From the NCBI GenBank assembly GCA_030248225.1, contig JASANE010017458.1:1-64000 (forward strand): 64,000 nucleotides of DNA. Direction: 5' to 3'. This document shows, in pieces, positions 36,601 through 48,600 of the stretch (position 1 is the first letter of the stretch; the number at the start of each line of letters is the position of its first letter). A program made the position numbers and the translations under genes. The notes beneath the pieces are model-generated. The model did not search any database and was not told where the DNA came from. It saw only the letters and a list, made by a program, of their open reading frames with translations. Source of the DNA: Trileptium ribeirensis. Lineage: Eukaryota; Nematoda; Enoplea; Enoplida; Thoracostomopsidae.

Positions 36601-39600
36601 ATAACAATTACTTCACGTCGATCCTTCCATTTGACGAGTTCCACATTGCCACATGACCTTTTCACGAACCCGTTCTTTTGAATTTCGGCCTTTTATAGCA
36701 TCCGGTATTCTTTTCCGGTTGGCTCGTAAAATTCTACACGTATGTGTGAACCGCTTGCACAAATATTCCGATAAATAAATGTTGTTGTAATAGTTATTCA
36801 TATATAAATGATGCCCTTTGCCCATGAAATTTTCCACAAGTCGAAGCTCAATCGCTTGAGTGAGGCCCGGGCCACTGTCAGGATCAGCAGCGCCACAATA
36901 AACAACGCGACGCAAGACCATGCCGTTTGGCTCGAAAAGCGAAAAGACTTTTATGCCATATTTGTGTCGCTTCGAAGGGATATATTGACGGAAAAGGAGT
37001 TGTCCACACCAGAACATCATCGACTCGTCGATACAGAGGCTTCGATGTGGGTAGTATACACGATTAAGTACGTGCTGCAAACCATCCAGAATTGGCTCAA
37101 TTTGTGCTAGTCTGTTCGGACCAATTTCTGAATAGTCGTTGGAAAAGTGTATAAAACGCAACAGCAGCAAAAATCGATCAGTGTAACAGGAAAAGTGTAT
37201 AAAACGCGACATTCCAAATCGCTCAGTGTACGAAATGCCAAAATAATCTCGATGTTTTCTTGTGAAATATTCCGACATCTCAGGTTTTTTATCGAGCCCC
37301 ATCAGCAATACAAGTCCCATGAATTTTATCATCTCCACTCTGTCTCATTCGCGCCAGTCAGCTAAACGACTTCGCCGAGTTATTCGTTTGCGATTTTCGG
37401 CTAAATAGTATTTTGCGTAAGCATTCGCCTCCGTAACAATTTTATCAAAGAGTGCTTGTGGAAATAGTGCCATGAAATAGTCGTACGGATTCCAATTCTC
37501 TCTTGGAAATTCAGCTAGTCCAGGCTGTCCGGTGAAATCAAACAGCGCGGGTCTGCGTGACTCCTCAATCCACTCTGCCGGCTCGTTTTCCCAGTCATGC
37601 GCTGCTTCTCAGAATCCCGAAACATCAGACGAATCATTTGCATTGCTACTCTCGCTGTCTGATGACAAATTAGGATTATAATCAGGATCGCTGTCAGAAC
37701 TTATTTTATAGTATATAATGTAATCTATATTACTAATCTATATTACATTTTGGGGAAATTGTAAAGCTTGAAACAAGATTGCAGTTAATTGCATATTACA
37801 ATAAAATACAGTAGCAACTAGACTGGGCCTACACTAATTGTGTGTGAAAAATTCCTATCTTATTGTAAAACCACGTTTTCCACATAAATCCAGTTAAAAG
37901 CAGGTACGATGCGTATTGATCGGCGCATTACATACTTAAAACAGTTGATTTCTCATCTACAAATTGCTTGGTGAACGGAACGTCACCACTCTCCACGTGA
38001 GTAGCCATGTCAGCAGTCAGTGAAATAATTGCCTGGTCAACAACAACTGCAGTCAGCTCATATGCGGACGTGTAACATTCAGTTAATTCGCATTGCGGCA
38101 AATAAATTTTTTGTATTATATATAATATACATCAGCCCTACAATCGTAGGGCAACGCATGTGGACATATGCGGCCTCCCAACAATTGTAGGGCTCCGGAG
38201 TGAATGGGTTGGGCTTGGAAGCTTAGATAAAAGAACAGCTTGTGCGTGGAGCTCGGGCCGCGGTAGCGCATCCACCAATTACTCTCAGGTTTAATATACG
38301 GACTTCAGTTTAAATGAACACTCATGCTCTGTGTATCGAGGACGGCAGAACCGGTAACCTTAAGGGCTGGAAGTTTAGAAAAAAGATAGCTTAGTGCACG
38401 GAGCTCGGGCCACGGTAGTCCATCCCCAATTAGTCCCTGGTTTAATATAAGAACCTCAGTTTAGGGTAACGCTCATCCTTTTAGTATCCAAAACATCAAA
38501 ACCGGCATGGTTTACACCCGTAGGCTTGACTTTAGCCATATAGCCAAACGTTAGTTGATAACATATGAATGCACATCTAGTGTTTACACGCTAAAACGGT
38601 TTAAATAATGCATTTGAAACTTGAGCTTTGCAAATTTTTTCACATTATCATTTATAATTTTGACAGCTGACAACAACGACGTTCTTAAACCCACAGGTAC
38701 CGGAGAATCATCTCTTCCGACATAAAATATTTAAATTTTAAAATATATTAAAATACCAAAACACAAAAATATTACCATTCTGAAGCTCGTACTTTCGACA
38801 TGCTGCCACCTGAGTACACTGCGCTGTAAACGAATTTAGCTCCAAATGTTGAGTACTCAGGATTTCAAATAATTTCAGACCGTCTTCGAACGAAAATTCG
38901 CGTAGAAAACATAACAGCAGCCATCTAGAAATAAACCATTTATTTTAAGTGCCGCGGTCGACGAATTTCCAACATTTGTTCTGCGCAATGCCAATGGGCC
39001 TAAGTGTATCAGTGTGTTTGATGACATATTTCAACGTAAACATTTTTACATGCGAGTGCGTACGGACAATGTTATCGTATTATTTTACTCAAGTAAGATA
39101 TACATTAAATAATATGGAGTTTTTCGTATAAAGCTTGTGTGTGCGTATAGCGCTGTTTTTGTTTCGACGAAAAAGCTGGAAGGGGAAACAAAAAAAAGAT
39201 GCGGCCTACGACTTAGGCCAATTGACAGTGCTCCCGATTTTCCCAGTGTATATAGGTTTTTATTTTTTATGCTCATGTGGAATGACAGACCAATGCTAAA
39301 TAAACGCCGTATACCAAGTAATGCACCTAATTAATCACCTATTACGACTAGTCATAAGTTTTTCGAGCATCCCTGTTGCTCCATTCTTATTGCCAATGGC
39401 ACATCGTCTCCGCTTCTTCAGTTTCGTTGTCACCTGAATCGACGCTTTTTTCCTCTTCGCACAGATCAGCTGCTTGAACCTGCTCAACCACGTGATCCGA
39501 TGCCGTTTTGAGCTTTTCATAATACGGCCAGAACTAGCAAGCAATCGCTCAAGTAAGTCGTTTTTCTTCCCTACAGTGATTGGGAGCCTCGAGGCGTAAA

Positions 39601-42600
39601 TACGTTGACCGCTGTTCTTTCACTGTGAGCGCGTCCCTGATGCGAGCGAGGCAACATAAATGTTCATGGGAGAAGAGAAATCTTTCCTGTGCTCGATATT
39701 GCGAGGATGCTGCTGGTACAGAAATTGCTTCGTGAGAAGCCATGCCAGTAGAGGCCGCTGTTTTCCAAACAGCAATTCCGCCAAATTCCTAAAGTTTAGA
39801 CAATCGGCGTGACAAAGTTGCACGACGGTGAACGGCTTGTTGAGGCGGGCAAGCTTTAAGGTATTAACCCATTCAGCGGGCGTATTAATAAGTAGCTCCG
39901 TTCGGTGTTCGGTGTATTTATTGATCAATACGTAGGTTTTTGGACACACAGAGCAATAAAATGTCTTAAGTATACTGCGTCAAATTGAAAATGCTTACAA
40001 CTCATGGACCGTAGAATACACACTTTCGCCCTGTCTCCAGTCGCCTTCCTTTACTACACATACGTTTGTTACGTGCTGTTCTGTAGAAAACTTGAAATTA
40101 TTGGTTTTTATGGTTCTAAGACAAAATAATAGAAGGTAAATTTCTGATCGGTGGTCAGAGACACGGTTTAGGCTAGCGTTGGACAAACAGTGCCCCCCAG
40201 TTAGATGATAATGATGACAACTTTCTAATCAGAATGCTATAAACGAGACAAACTGTGATGCTGCTTGCACAGTTTCAATAAATACTGTTCATTCCCAAGA
40301 AAGCAGTTTCTGACCAGGGTTTTTTTTCAAAAATTGTAATGTTCAAAAATTTTGGTCATTTATAACCGTGAGTGTTCATTTTTATGCAGGACTCGTCTAT
40401 TTTGCAACTAGCTATGACCGTTTAGATATGCCCTTATACGTAACCAAACTAGCATATTACATAGGTATATGTGGGTCTATTACTTAAGCTATATTATACA
40501 TACATAACATAAGTGTCTGGTGTACTGTTTTATATGAATAATAGCTTATGAACATTACGAATCACATAGTCTTAAGCATTGCAAACAAAACTCAGTTTCG
40601 AACAATGGTTTTGGTGGGGTTAAATGTTCCTGTTCATTTATATCGTCATTTTTTAAATTTAGTGTTCATTTATAGGAAATTACGTTCAAAAGAACATGTT
40701 TTCGACTAAAAAAACCCTGTTTCTGACTGCGTTGCAGACGTTACTTTACTTCAATTTAGACTGATTTACAAGGTTTACACGCCCACTGGCTGGTACTTGA
40801 CGCAATTTATGTTAGCCAAGCATACGCTAAGTACTTCTATATAAGCCATACTCTGTTACCGAGTTGGACTGTTTTAATTCAAACGTACCCGGCAGAATTC
40901 TGAATGTGTAAAATAGCTGCTACAAGCACCGACCTGGCTTTGATTTGTTAACAAACTCCTGCAGGTTATTATCAAAAATTCCTACTGAAATTATGTGACC
41001 TACTTACATTTCACACGACAAATTGCTTAGTTAAACTTTTCTTGTGCTTGTTTGTATTAGAGCTTGAACATTGTATAATATAATATTATATATGTTTGGA
41101 TCACAGATGAAACGAAAATGAGGAAAATTTCAAATAAAGTTTTTAAACCGGAATTCCGGTTCCGGTATGGTTTTCGCCCTTTGCCGGAACCGCAACCGGA
41201 ACACGATTTTCGCCGGAATTCCGGTTACTCTCTGGTGTATATATAGGTTGTGGGCGGATAGATTTTTGGTTACAGTCCTATAGGCGTATACTGCGGTAGG
41301 TAATAACCTGTGACGTTAATTGAACTTTAAGAGCGTTTTATCACATATTGTAAAGTTAGGCCGTCTGGCACTATATGGCTATTCGAATGTCAATCACGTG
41401 GTTGTTGCCAATGGGCTTAACATAATTAGGCCCTTTGGGAGTGTGCATGTGCACCACGTGGGTCACAGCTGTACAACGGCATAAGGCCTAAATGGCATTG
41501 TCCAGAGTATCAGGCATTCACAGCTAAGCTAATTATATATCTTGCCAAGGACGTGTGCTACCGCATAGGCCCAAAGGCACGTTTTGCAGGTGAAGCTATT
41601 CTACATTCATTGCAGCAATAAAATAAATTTAAGTTAGGTCCATTGGCATTATCCAGTGGCTGTTAAAATGAGCCTTACTAAGTTGTTTGAAGGAACCGAG
41701 GCGAATAAAATAAACTTTAAATCTTTAATATCTTTCCTATAATGTAGCATAATAAACTATGCTTCTTTTCTCTACAAGTTGTGCATTTGATATAAAAATA
41801 ACGTATTTTCCTCAACTTTAGAGCACTACAGGACCAAACAGCCTAATTTTGACTATGTCGGATAAGCATAATAAACATGCAATAAATTGGCAATATCACA
41901 CATTTATCGAGATTTGCTACATAGTTTATATAGCACAAAGAGGTAGTTTAGTCAAACACTATATTCATAATTTTTCAAGTAGTCCAGAATCTATTAGCTA
42001 TGCCATTATTTAAGCGACAGCCTAATGGTTCCAGCTGAATACCTTGCGACAAATTACTACTGCCATTTATGTACTTATCAAAATGTATTTATAATATATT
42101 TATTTATGTATCATAATGTAATATATTATAAATTATGTGTTTAAAAAATTATAAGTTTTGTTGCCAATGGATTTAAAGCCCCAGGCAAAATCTCACTAGA
42201 GTACTGATATACATAACGTACTTTGTACAATGAATGAAACCAGCTTGTTCAACCGGTTACAACAACCCTATACGCTCGTGATTCACCCCAGCTAACAAGA
42301 GGATCATTAAAACTTCCTTTCATTTTTACATTATTGATAAGATCAACTTCCAGATTCGGTTCCACTTACTCATTGCCAACAATAATCGAACTTACTTATG
42401 ACAGAATATCAAATCCTCGCTACCGCATATTTGCAAATAGAGAAACAGGTCTTTGTCCAGATCTTGGAGCAGATCTTTGAGCACAACTGAAACAACAGTA
42501 GAATAATGATCATACAATAGTATAAAAGGCATAGCACTAAAAGGGTTACAAAGAAGTCAAGAATTACAGCCAAAACATGCTCCTCTATTAAATAGAGAAA

Positions 42601-45600
42601 CAGGTCTTTGTCCAGATCTTGGAGCAGATCTTTGAGCACAACTGAAACAACAGTAGAATAATGATCATACAATAGTACAAAAGGCATGGCACTAAAGTTA
42701 CAAAGAAGTCACGAATTACAGCCAAAACCAAAAATTATTCTACATTTAATAGAAATTAATCTACGGCATTTATTACACAACTTACACAATTTTATGTAGA
42801 TTTTTTTTTATTTTTCACTTATATGTCGGAATTAGATAATTACTTAAAATCTCGCAAGCCTTACCCATTTTCTGCACCATTCCTTCGGCGAGGAAGTCTT
42901 TCTGAACCTTCAGTACGTAGTTGACAAAGCACCAAAATGACAGAGCCTAAAATTGCATAGAGCAAACTATAGTCATGGTAAACTACCAAAAACAGTCGAA
43001 TTTCCTTCAACACAACTCAGAAAACAAAAGCTCAGTGCTTTATACGAATCAAGGTTAAGCATTAAACCAATCTTAAATAAGGATAAAAATTCACATAGAC
43101 AATAATTGCTGACATTCATGATTAAACTGGAGTGTTGCAGCATCTAAAATTTCATCGAGTATTAAAATAGAAAACTCAAATATCTTCAAAGCGACTAGCT
43201 TTCGGCGACGCCGGAGTTGTGATGCAGTGGAAAACAACCAAGTATAGGATTGCCAAAACCGGTGGAACCTCAATTCTTTGTTCGGATATGTTCCGGTTAC
43301 TGTAATATGGCAATCCGCTTGATGCTTGTTAACTCAACAAAACTACACTGTCGGCCAACAGAAAACCATGTATTCTTTGCAACGGTTACACGTTAACCAA
43401 AACTTTATTGAACCATTTTGCATTGAAAAATGTGAAATTGTTTCGTTGCACTTCAGTAACTTGACAGCCAATTTATTAACTCAACAAGCGACTGTAGTGC
43501 CCTCAAAGCGACAGGACGGGTTAAGACTATAACTGGATAAAAATACCTCAGATTCCAGTACAACCAGAAATCGGCTAACGATATCGTTCATTCCCTGAAC
43601 ATAGCCAACGTCGGGGCAGTAGAACGCAAAAGTTGTGAGCATATCGCGGAGAAGAAGCATATTTTCGGCATTTCCGTTTTTGTCGCTACAAGTACAAATT
43701 TAATATCCAAAGCCATTTTGGTGTCTCGAAAGCGAGGGTGAAACGAGCGACCGTGGTTTCATTCTTAAGTTAAAATTTGCTTGATCGCCTGTTACAGATG
43801 GTGTTTGATTCATATATCACCACAAAACCTCTTGAAATCTGAACCCATTGAAAACCCTAAAACATCGTCCACCATAAACCCATCATAAACAACTGACAAC
43901 GCATCAAGTATTTGTGCTGTCTCTAGATAACCAAACCATCGTATTCAGCCAACAGGAAAAACTATATAGCCAATTATTGTTTATGACCACAATACGTAAC
44001 CAAACAATTGAAGACAGACTATATTTTGGAAATCGGTGTCATTGACCCTAAACCTATTGTAAACAGATGAAAAGACGTTAAAATACACAGGCTGGACTAT
44101 CACCAAATCATTGTATTCAGCCTTCGGAAATACTTATATATAGATCATTCTTGATGTCCAGCTCGCAATACATAATCGGAAAATGAAAATGCACAACATT
44201 TTGGACATCGAGTTCGTTGACAGTAAAAACCCTCTGGCTGAATTCGTCTTCGGACACAATTTTAACGAAACCGAAGAATAAAAATTCTTTCAAAGTCTGT
44301 ATACAACCAATAAATTCAAAACTCAGAGTAAAAAAGTTTTTTGCATTAACATTTCGTACGGAAACAAACAACATTGAGTGAAATTTTTAGACTAAAACTT
44401 TACAGCATATTAATTTGGCCACGGAAAGGACTTATCAGCTGGTAAACCTGTTCTCAATATTGGTATAGAAAGTTTTTAACAGAAAAATGAAAAAATATCC
44501 AAAAACTCACTCGAAATACGTTTGATGGCGTTCGGTTCGGGGCACGTCTTTCGAAATGTATCGGATCGAATCGCACAACTTCGCGACGTCACATCGATGG
44601 CGACAAGCGTACGACTAAAAACAAAAAAATACAAAGAAGTAAATTCGAATTGTTAGTAGCAACGACAAAAACTAGTAGAAAAATGTTTTCGAAGCTTTCA
44701 AAAAATTTAAATACTTATAAAAATTATCTGGTCAAGTACCTGTTCTACCAAACATGATTATCTCGCAAGCGATGTTGAAACAATATGAGCGTGGTTTCAG
44801 CTATAATTGTAATTATGTGTAATCACCTGTAACAGACTTTGTGTTTCATGTATATACGACACTAAAACCGCGGAAGTTTTTGAAGCGTTGTCTGATACGA
44901 GATGAAGAACCCAACCAACCAGCGCATTCAGTGCGTCACAAAGATTATCTGCAACGTATAAGCAAATAAGTACTAAATTTATTCGACAAATCAGAAAACC
45001 CATCGAAAAGCTAAGGGTAGGGTGGCCGCTGAGACCACGGTTCAATTTTCGGGGTTCCTTAAAAATGGGAGTTCTGTGTTCAGCGTAAACAGAGGCAACA
45101 AATATCAAAATACGCCTATTATAACTTATTAGCACCGTCGCAATTAAATAATTGTGAGTAACTAACACAGGAAAATAACATGTTACACCTGGACTAGTAG
45201 ACTGATGGTTCAAAACGAACCGAGTCCACTCGGCAGAACTAGATAGTTCTGAGCAGTTTTGACTGCGGAGGCAAGGATCGTCAGGACCAATTCCACGCCG
45301 GGTCGTGGCCGTTCTACTGTTCGCTTTTAATTTGTTTGGTACAGTAGTTGCAATGGTTTGCAAACAATAGTTTCCCATGGACCGGTGCAACCTATTTACC
45401 GAATTCCGAGTACTGCGACCACAAAGCCTGGTAAATTGAGGTGGAATGAGGTTATGCAGCAAAAAACATGAAATTTGTCGCGTTATTACATGCGAAAAAT
45501 CAATTGTAGCAATAATACTTATATTTTTGATTCGGCAGTGGAAGTCGAGAACATGGCGCACGATACAATAAAAAATTAAAAAAATGATTAGAACTATTTT

Positions 45601-48600
45601 CGGAGTTTTCTTATGACATTGGGGGTTTTTTCAGGGGTTTTCGGGCTTTTTTGCCATTCGGGGTTTTTCGGGGTGCGGCCTCCCATTAAGGGAAGAGTCA
45701 TATTTCATTTCACATTACCACTCCATCGTATTCAACATACCGAAAAGCTCATGTCGATCGTTCTAAGTACCCTGAAAGCAATATAATCACACAACTGGTG
45801 ACATGCCATGTTCTGTAAAACGAATTTTTCGACACTAAACCTATTGGAAAACGAATGACCGAATATGAGTCGTTATTTTATGATCAGTAATTTTTTGCGG
45901 TTCAAAATATCATCACAATAGAGTAGACCCGAAAGATGATGCAAACTGCAGTTTCTATTGGTGTGAATTCGTTTTGAGTCCTCGGAATCCATTGATTTCC
46001 AAAATTCAATTAGGTTCATATCGAAATCGTCCTGCATTTCTTTGTGAAAATTATATATGCGAATTAACACAGAGAAGTAGAAATTTAGGCCTGTTTTCAA
46101 AAATTGAACAAATTATGTTATTTCGCTTTCCGCAAAACAAGTTACGAGTTCAGTCACTGTTGTTTTCAAGGCAGTATGTGTTTTTATTGTGTATTTAGCT
46201 GTTACCAAAGCGAATAGCGCATTTGCGCTCACTAAAAATCTACGTAATTTGGACAACAAAATAATGATTAGCTATTTATGAAAAGTTGTGGTTACTAAAA
46301 TTTTTTTCGAGAATAAAAACAAATTTCCGGTGCCCAACCCTTTTAGCAACACAACGCTGCTTACAACATAGGTGTCTATACGGGTAGGTGGCTACTTCAC
46401 ACACTAAATGTCGGGTCGAAACCGGACGCGGAAGGAGCGCGGATAATTTCGACATTCACCGGAATCCTATCCTACTCATTCCTGTCCACCCCCACTGATA
46501 CCCATGTACCCTCACTGCTGCCGGACCTTGGACACGTGTGCCAGAGATTGTAAGAAAAACAACGCAGCGACACTTACGAGTAATTTTGAGCTATAAAATA
46601 GAAAAAAGTAATTGTGGTGTCCAGGTTTGCCTACCCCCAAGGCAAGGAATGAGACGGAACCCAGTAAAATTTCAAAAGGACACTATTTACCTCAAAGGCC
46701 ATCTAAAATACAAAACCATCTATATCACTTATGCCTCTTAAATCAGCATCATTAACCTAAAGTTTTAATCTGCGTTCAAATCGCTCTAAATGTGCCGATC
46801 TGTTCGGTTACAGCAAAATGTCCAGAAGCATTTTTGATTGATTAGGTATCGAACAAAATTCTAACTATACTGCGGTCGATGCATACAACCGTTGTGGTGG
46901 CTTTTAAGAGCGGTGGTGTAACATAACTGCGCTTGATAATCAAGTTTCCAAATGCATTTACAAAAGTAGCCAGGTATATATCGTCGCCTTGGATAATCGT
47001 GGTGCAAACTTGAATTATTTAGTAAAGCAGTAAATAGAGCGAATAGATTAGTGGTGTTTTTTTAAGATCGAAACGCCTAGTCGCTCTAAATATTTTCTAT
47101 TATATGATTTGTGAACATATTTGGTGGTAGCGTAAAGTAGTTTCTGGCAGAATAAGTAGCACATTTAAAAAGATCAGTTGATATGAGCGTAATGAAATTA
47201 CAGAGTTTAGAGCATATTGGCATATATAATGTAGTAACCTGCTTTATACCTTGACGTCTAATGATTAACAGTGTGTTAGGCAAAACTATTACCAATCTCT
47301 ATACAGCGCGAATTGATAAATTTAATTTTAGGTTATAGTGATTGTATTGATCTATGTGCATACATGCGTACGTATGTATATGTAAGCAGATGTATATGAT
47401 GCGATGAATGTGTATTTATATTTTGGGGCATGCACGCATACGTATGTACGAAAGCTTGTCTATATATCCATATTGTTTACTTCACTGATGTCTGATGTCT
47501 GTGTGGTACATTTCAAAACTCATTTTATAAACTGGGATCAAACTATTTTATTAACATTTCTACCGAATAGCTAAATTGTAGCACATTATAGAGATTGGCA
47601 TGACTAAGTGTGATTTTTGAGTATTATTACCACACATATTTTAGTTTTACACTTTAAATTTTAATACTGAAACTTAGCACATTATAAACTAACTTTTAAA
47701 GCTGGATCAGTCATAAAATTTGTATATAAACCATGCGCAATCTCACAGTAGAGATCAGTTCAGTTGAGTTCAGTTCAGTGCAGTGCCGTTTCAGTTTAGT
47801 TCATGTTTTCGAACAGCTAGAACGCAATTCGTTGTGAACTGTCAGACCATTTAACTGTATGTGACCTGGGTATCGAGTAACTATTTGTTGTCTTTTATAC
47901 TAATTGTGGATTGTGTGTTTCTGTTGCATTGGTGCAGCTTAGACAGCGTTTATGTTGTAAATCATTTCCTGCTTTGTGCATTTTTGAAGACCTATTTGAA
48001 GACGATGATTGCCGGTGGTATGGATTTTTGCCCTTGTGGGAATTCTTGGATATTTTTGCTAGTTATTAGCCTTATCCAATCAACCTTTTGGTTACTCTTG
48101 TGAATCTGCTGTTGTGACTGAAGCTAATCTTGTGGATATTCTTGTGTCTGGAGGTATTGGTCTGATGTGTCTAACATTTTTAACCTTTTGGTTACACTTG
48201 GAAGTTTTAAACTATTTACATCCGTATTAAGTGGTATACATATACGTTTATTGGATACTTGATTTTGCTTTCTCTGTCATTGTATCACCAGAAAGATTTA
48301 ACTTTGGGGCTAAAAGCTTCATTGATTCACTGCTGAAGAATTTGGGTTCTAGCTATTAGTAACGAACAAAAGGGGTATTCCAGAGGCCTATTTTGTTTAT
48401 AGCTAGCTACTTTGTGCGTAACAGAATTCAAAGTAGATCAAACTTCGTTACAGTGGTATATGAAAGCAAATCGTCATTGCTAACTGCAAAATGACGTATG
48501 CTGTTCTCACTCAGCCGGCTGACTCGAATGCCATAATCAAAATATTTATAATCGTTTTCGTCAATGCTAGTTTGGGTACCTGAGCTTCAATTTCATAAAT

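Noticed and set aside
42281..42300. Acceptor just downstream of RabGAP exon 7 (minus, CTTGTTAG then TGG) as the next exon
   Set aside because: It gives W followed by GESRAYR and a stop, not the conserved WLLL helix; the block at 38810-38924 matches the motif and the phase.
44797..45561. Longest single ORF in the window (254 codons, minus)
   Set aside because: Its useful parts are better explained as two short exons with splice sites (45189-45248 and 44827-44948). The rest has no family similarity and crosses clear donor and acceptor signals.
47710..48120. LTR-retrotransposon promoter and leader (TATATAAA plus CAGTT run)
   Set aside because: No gag/pol frame, primer-binding site or paired LTR is visible nearby.
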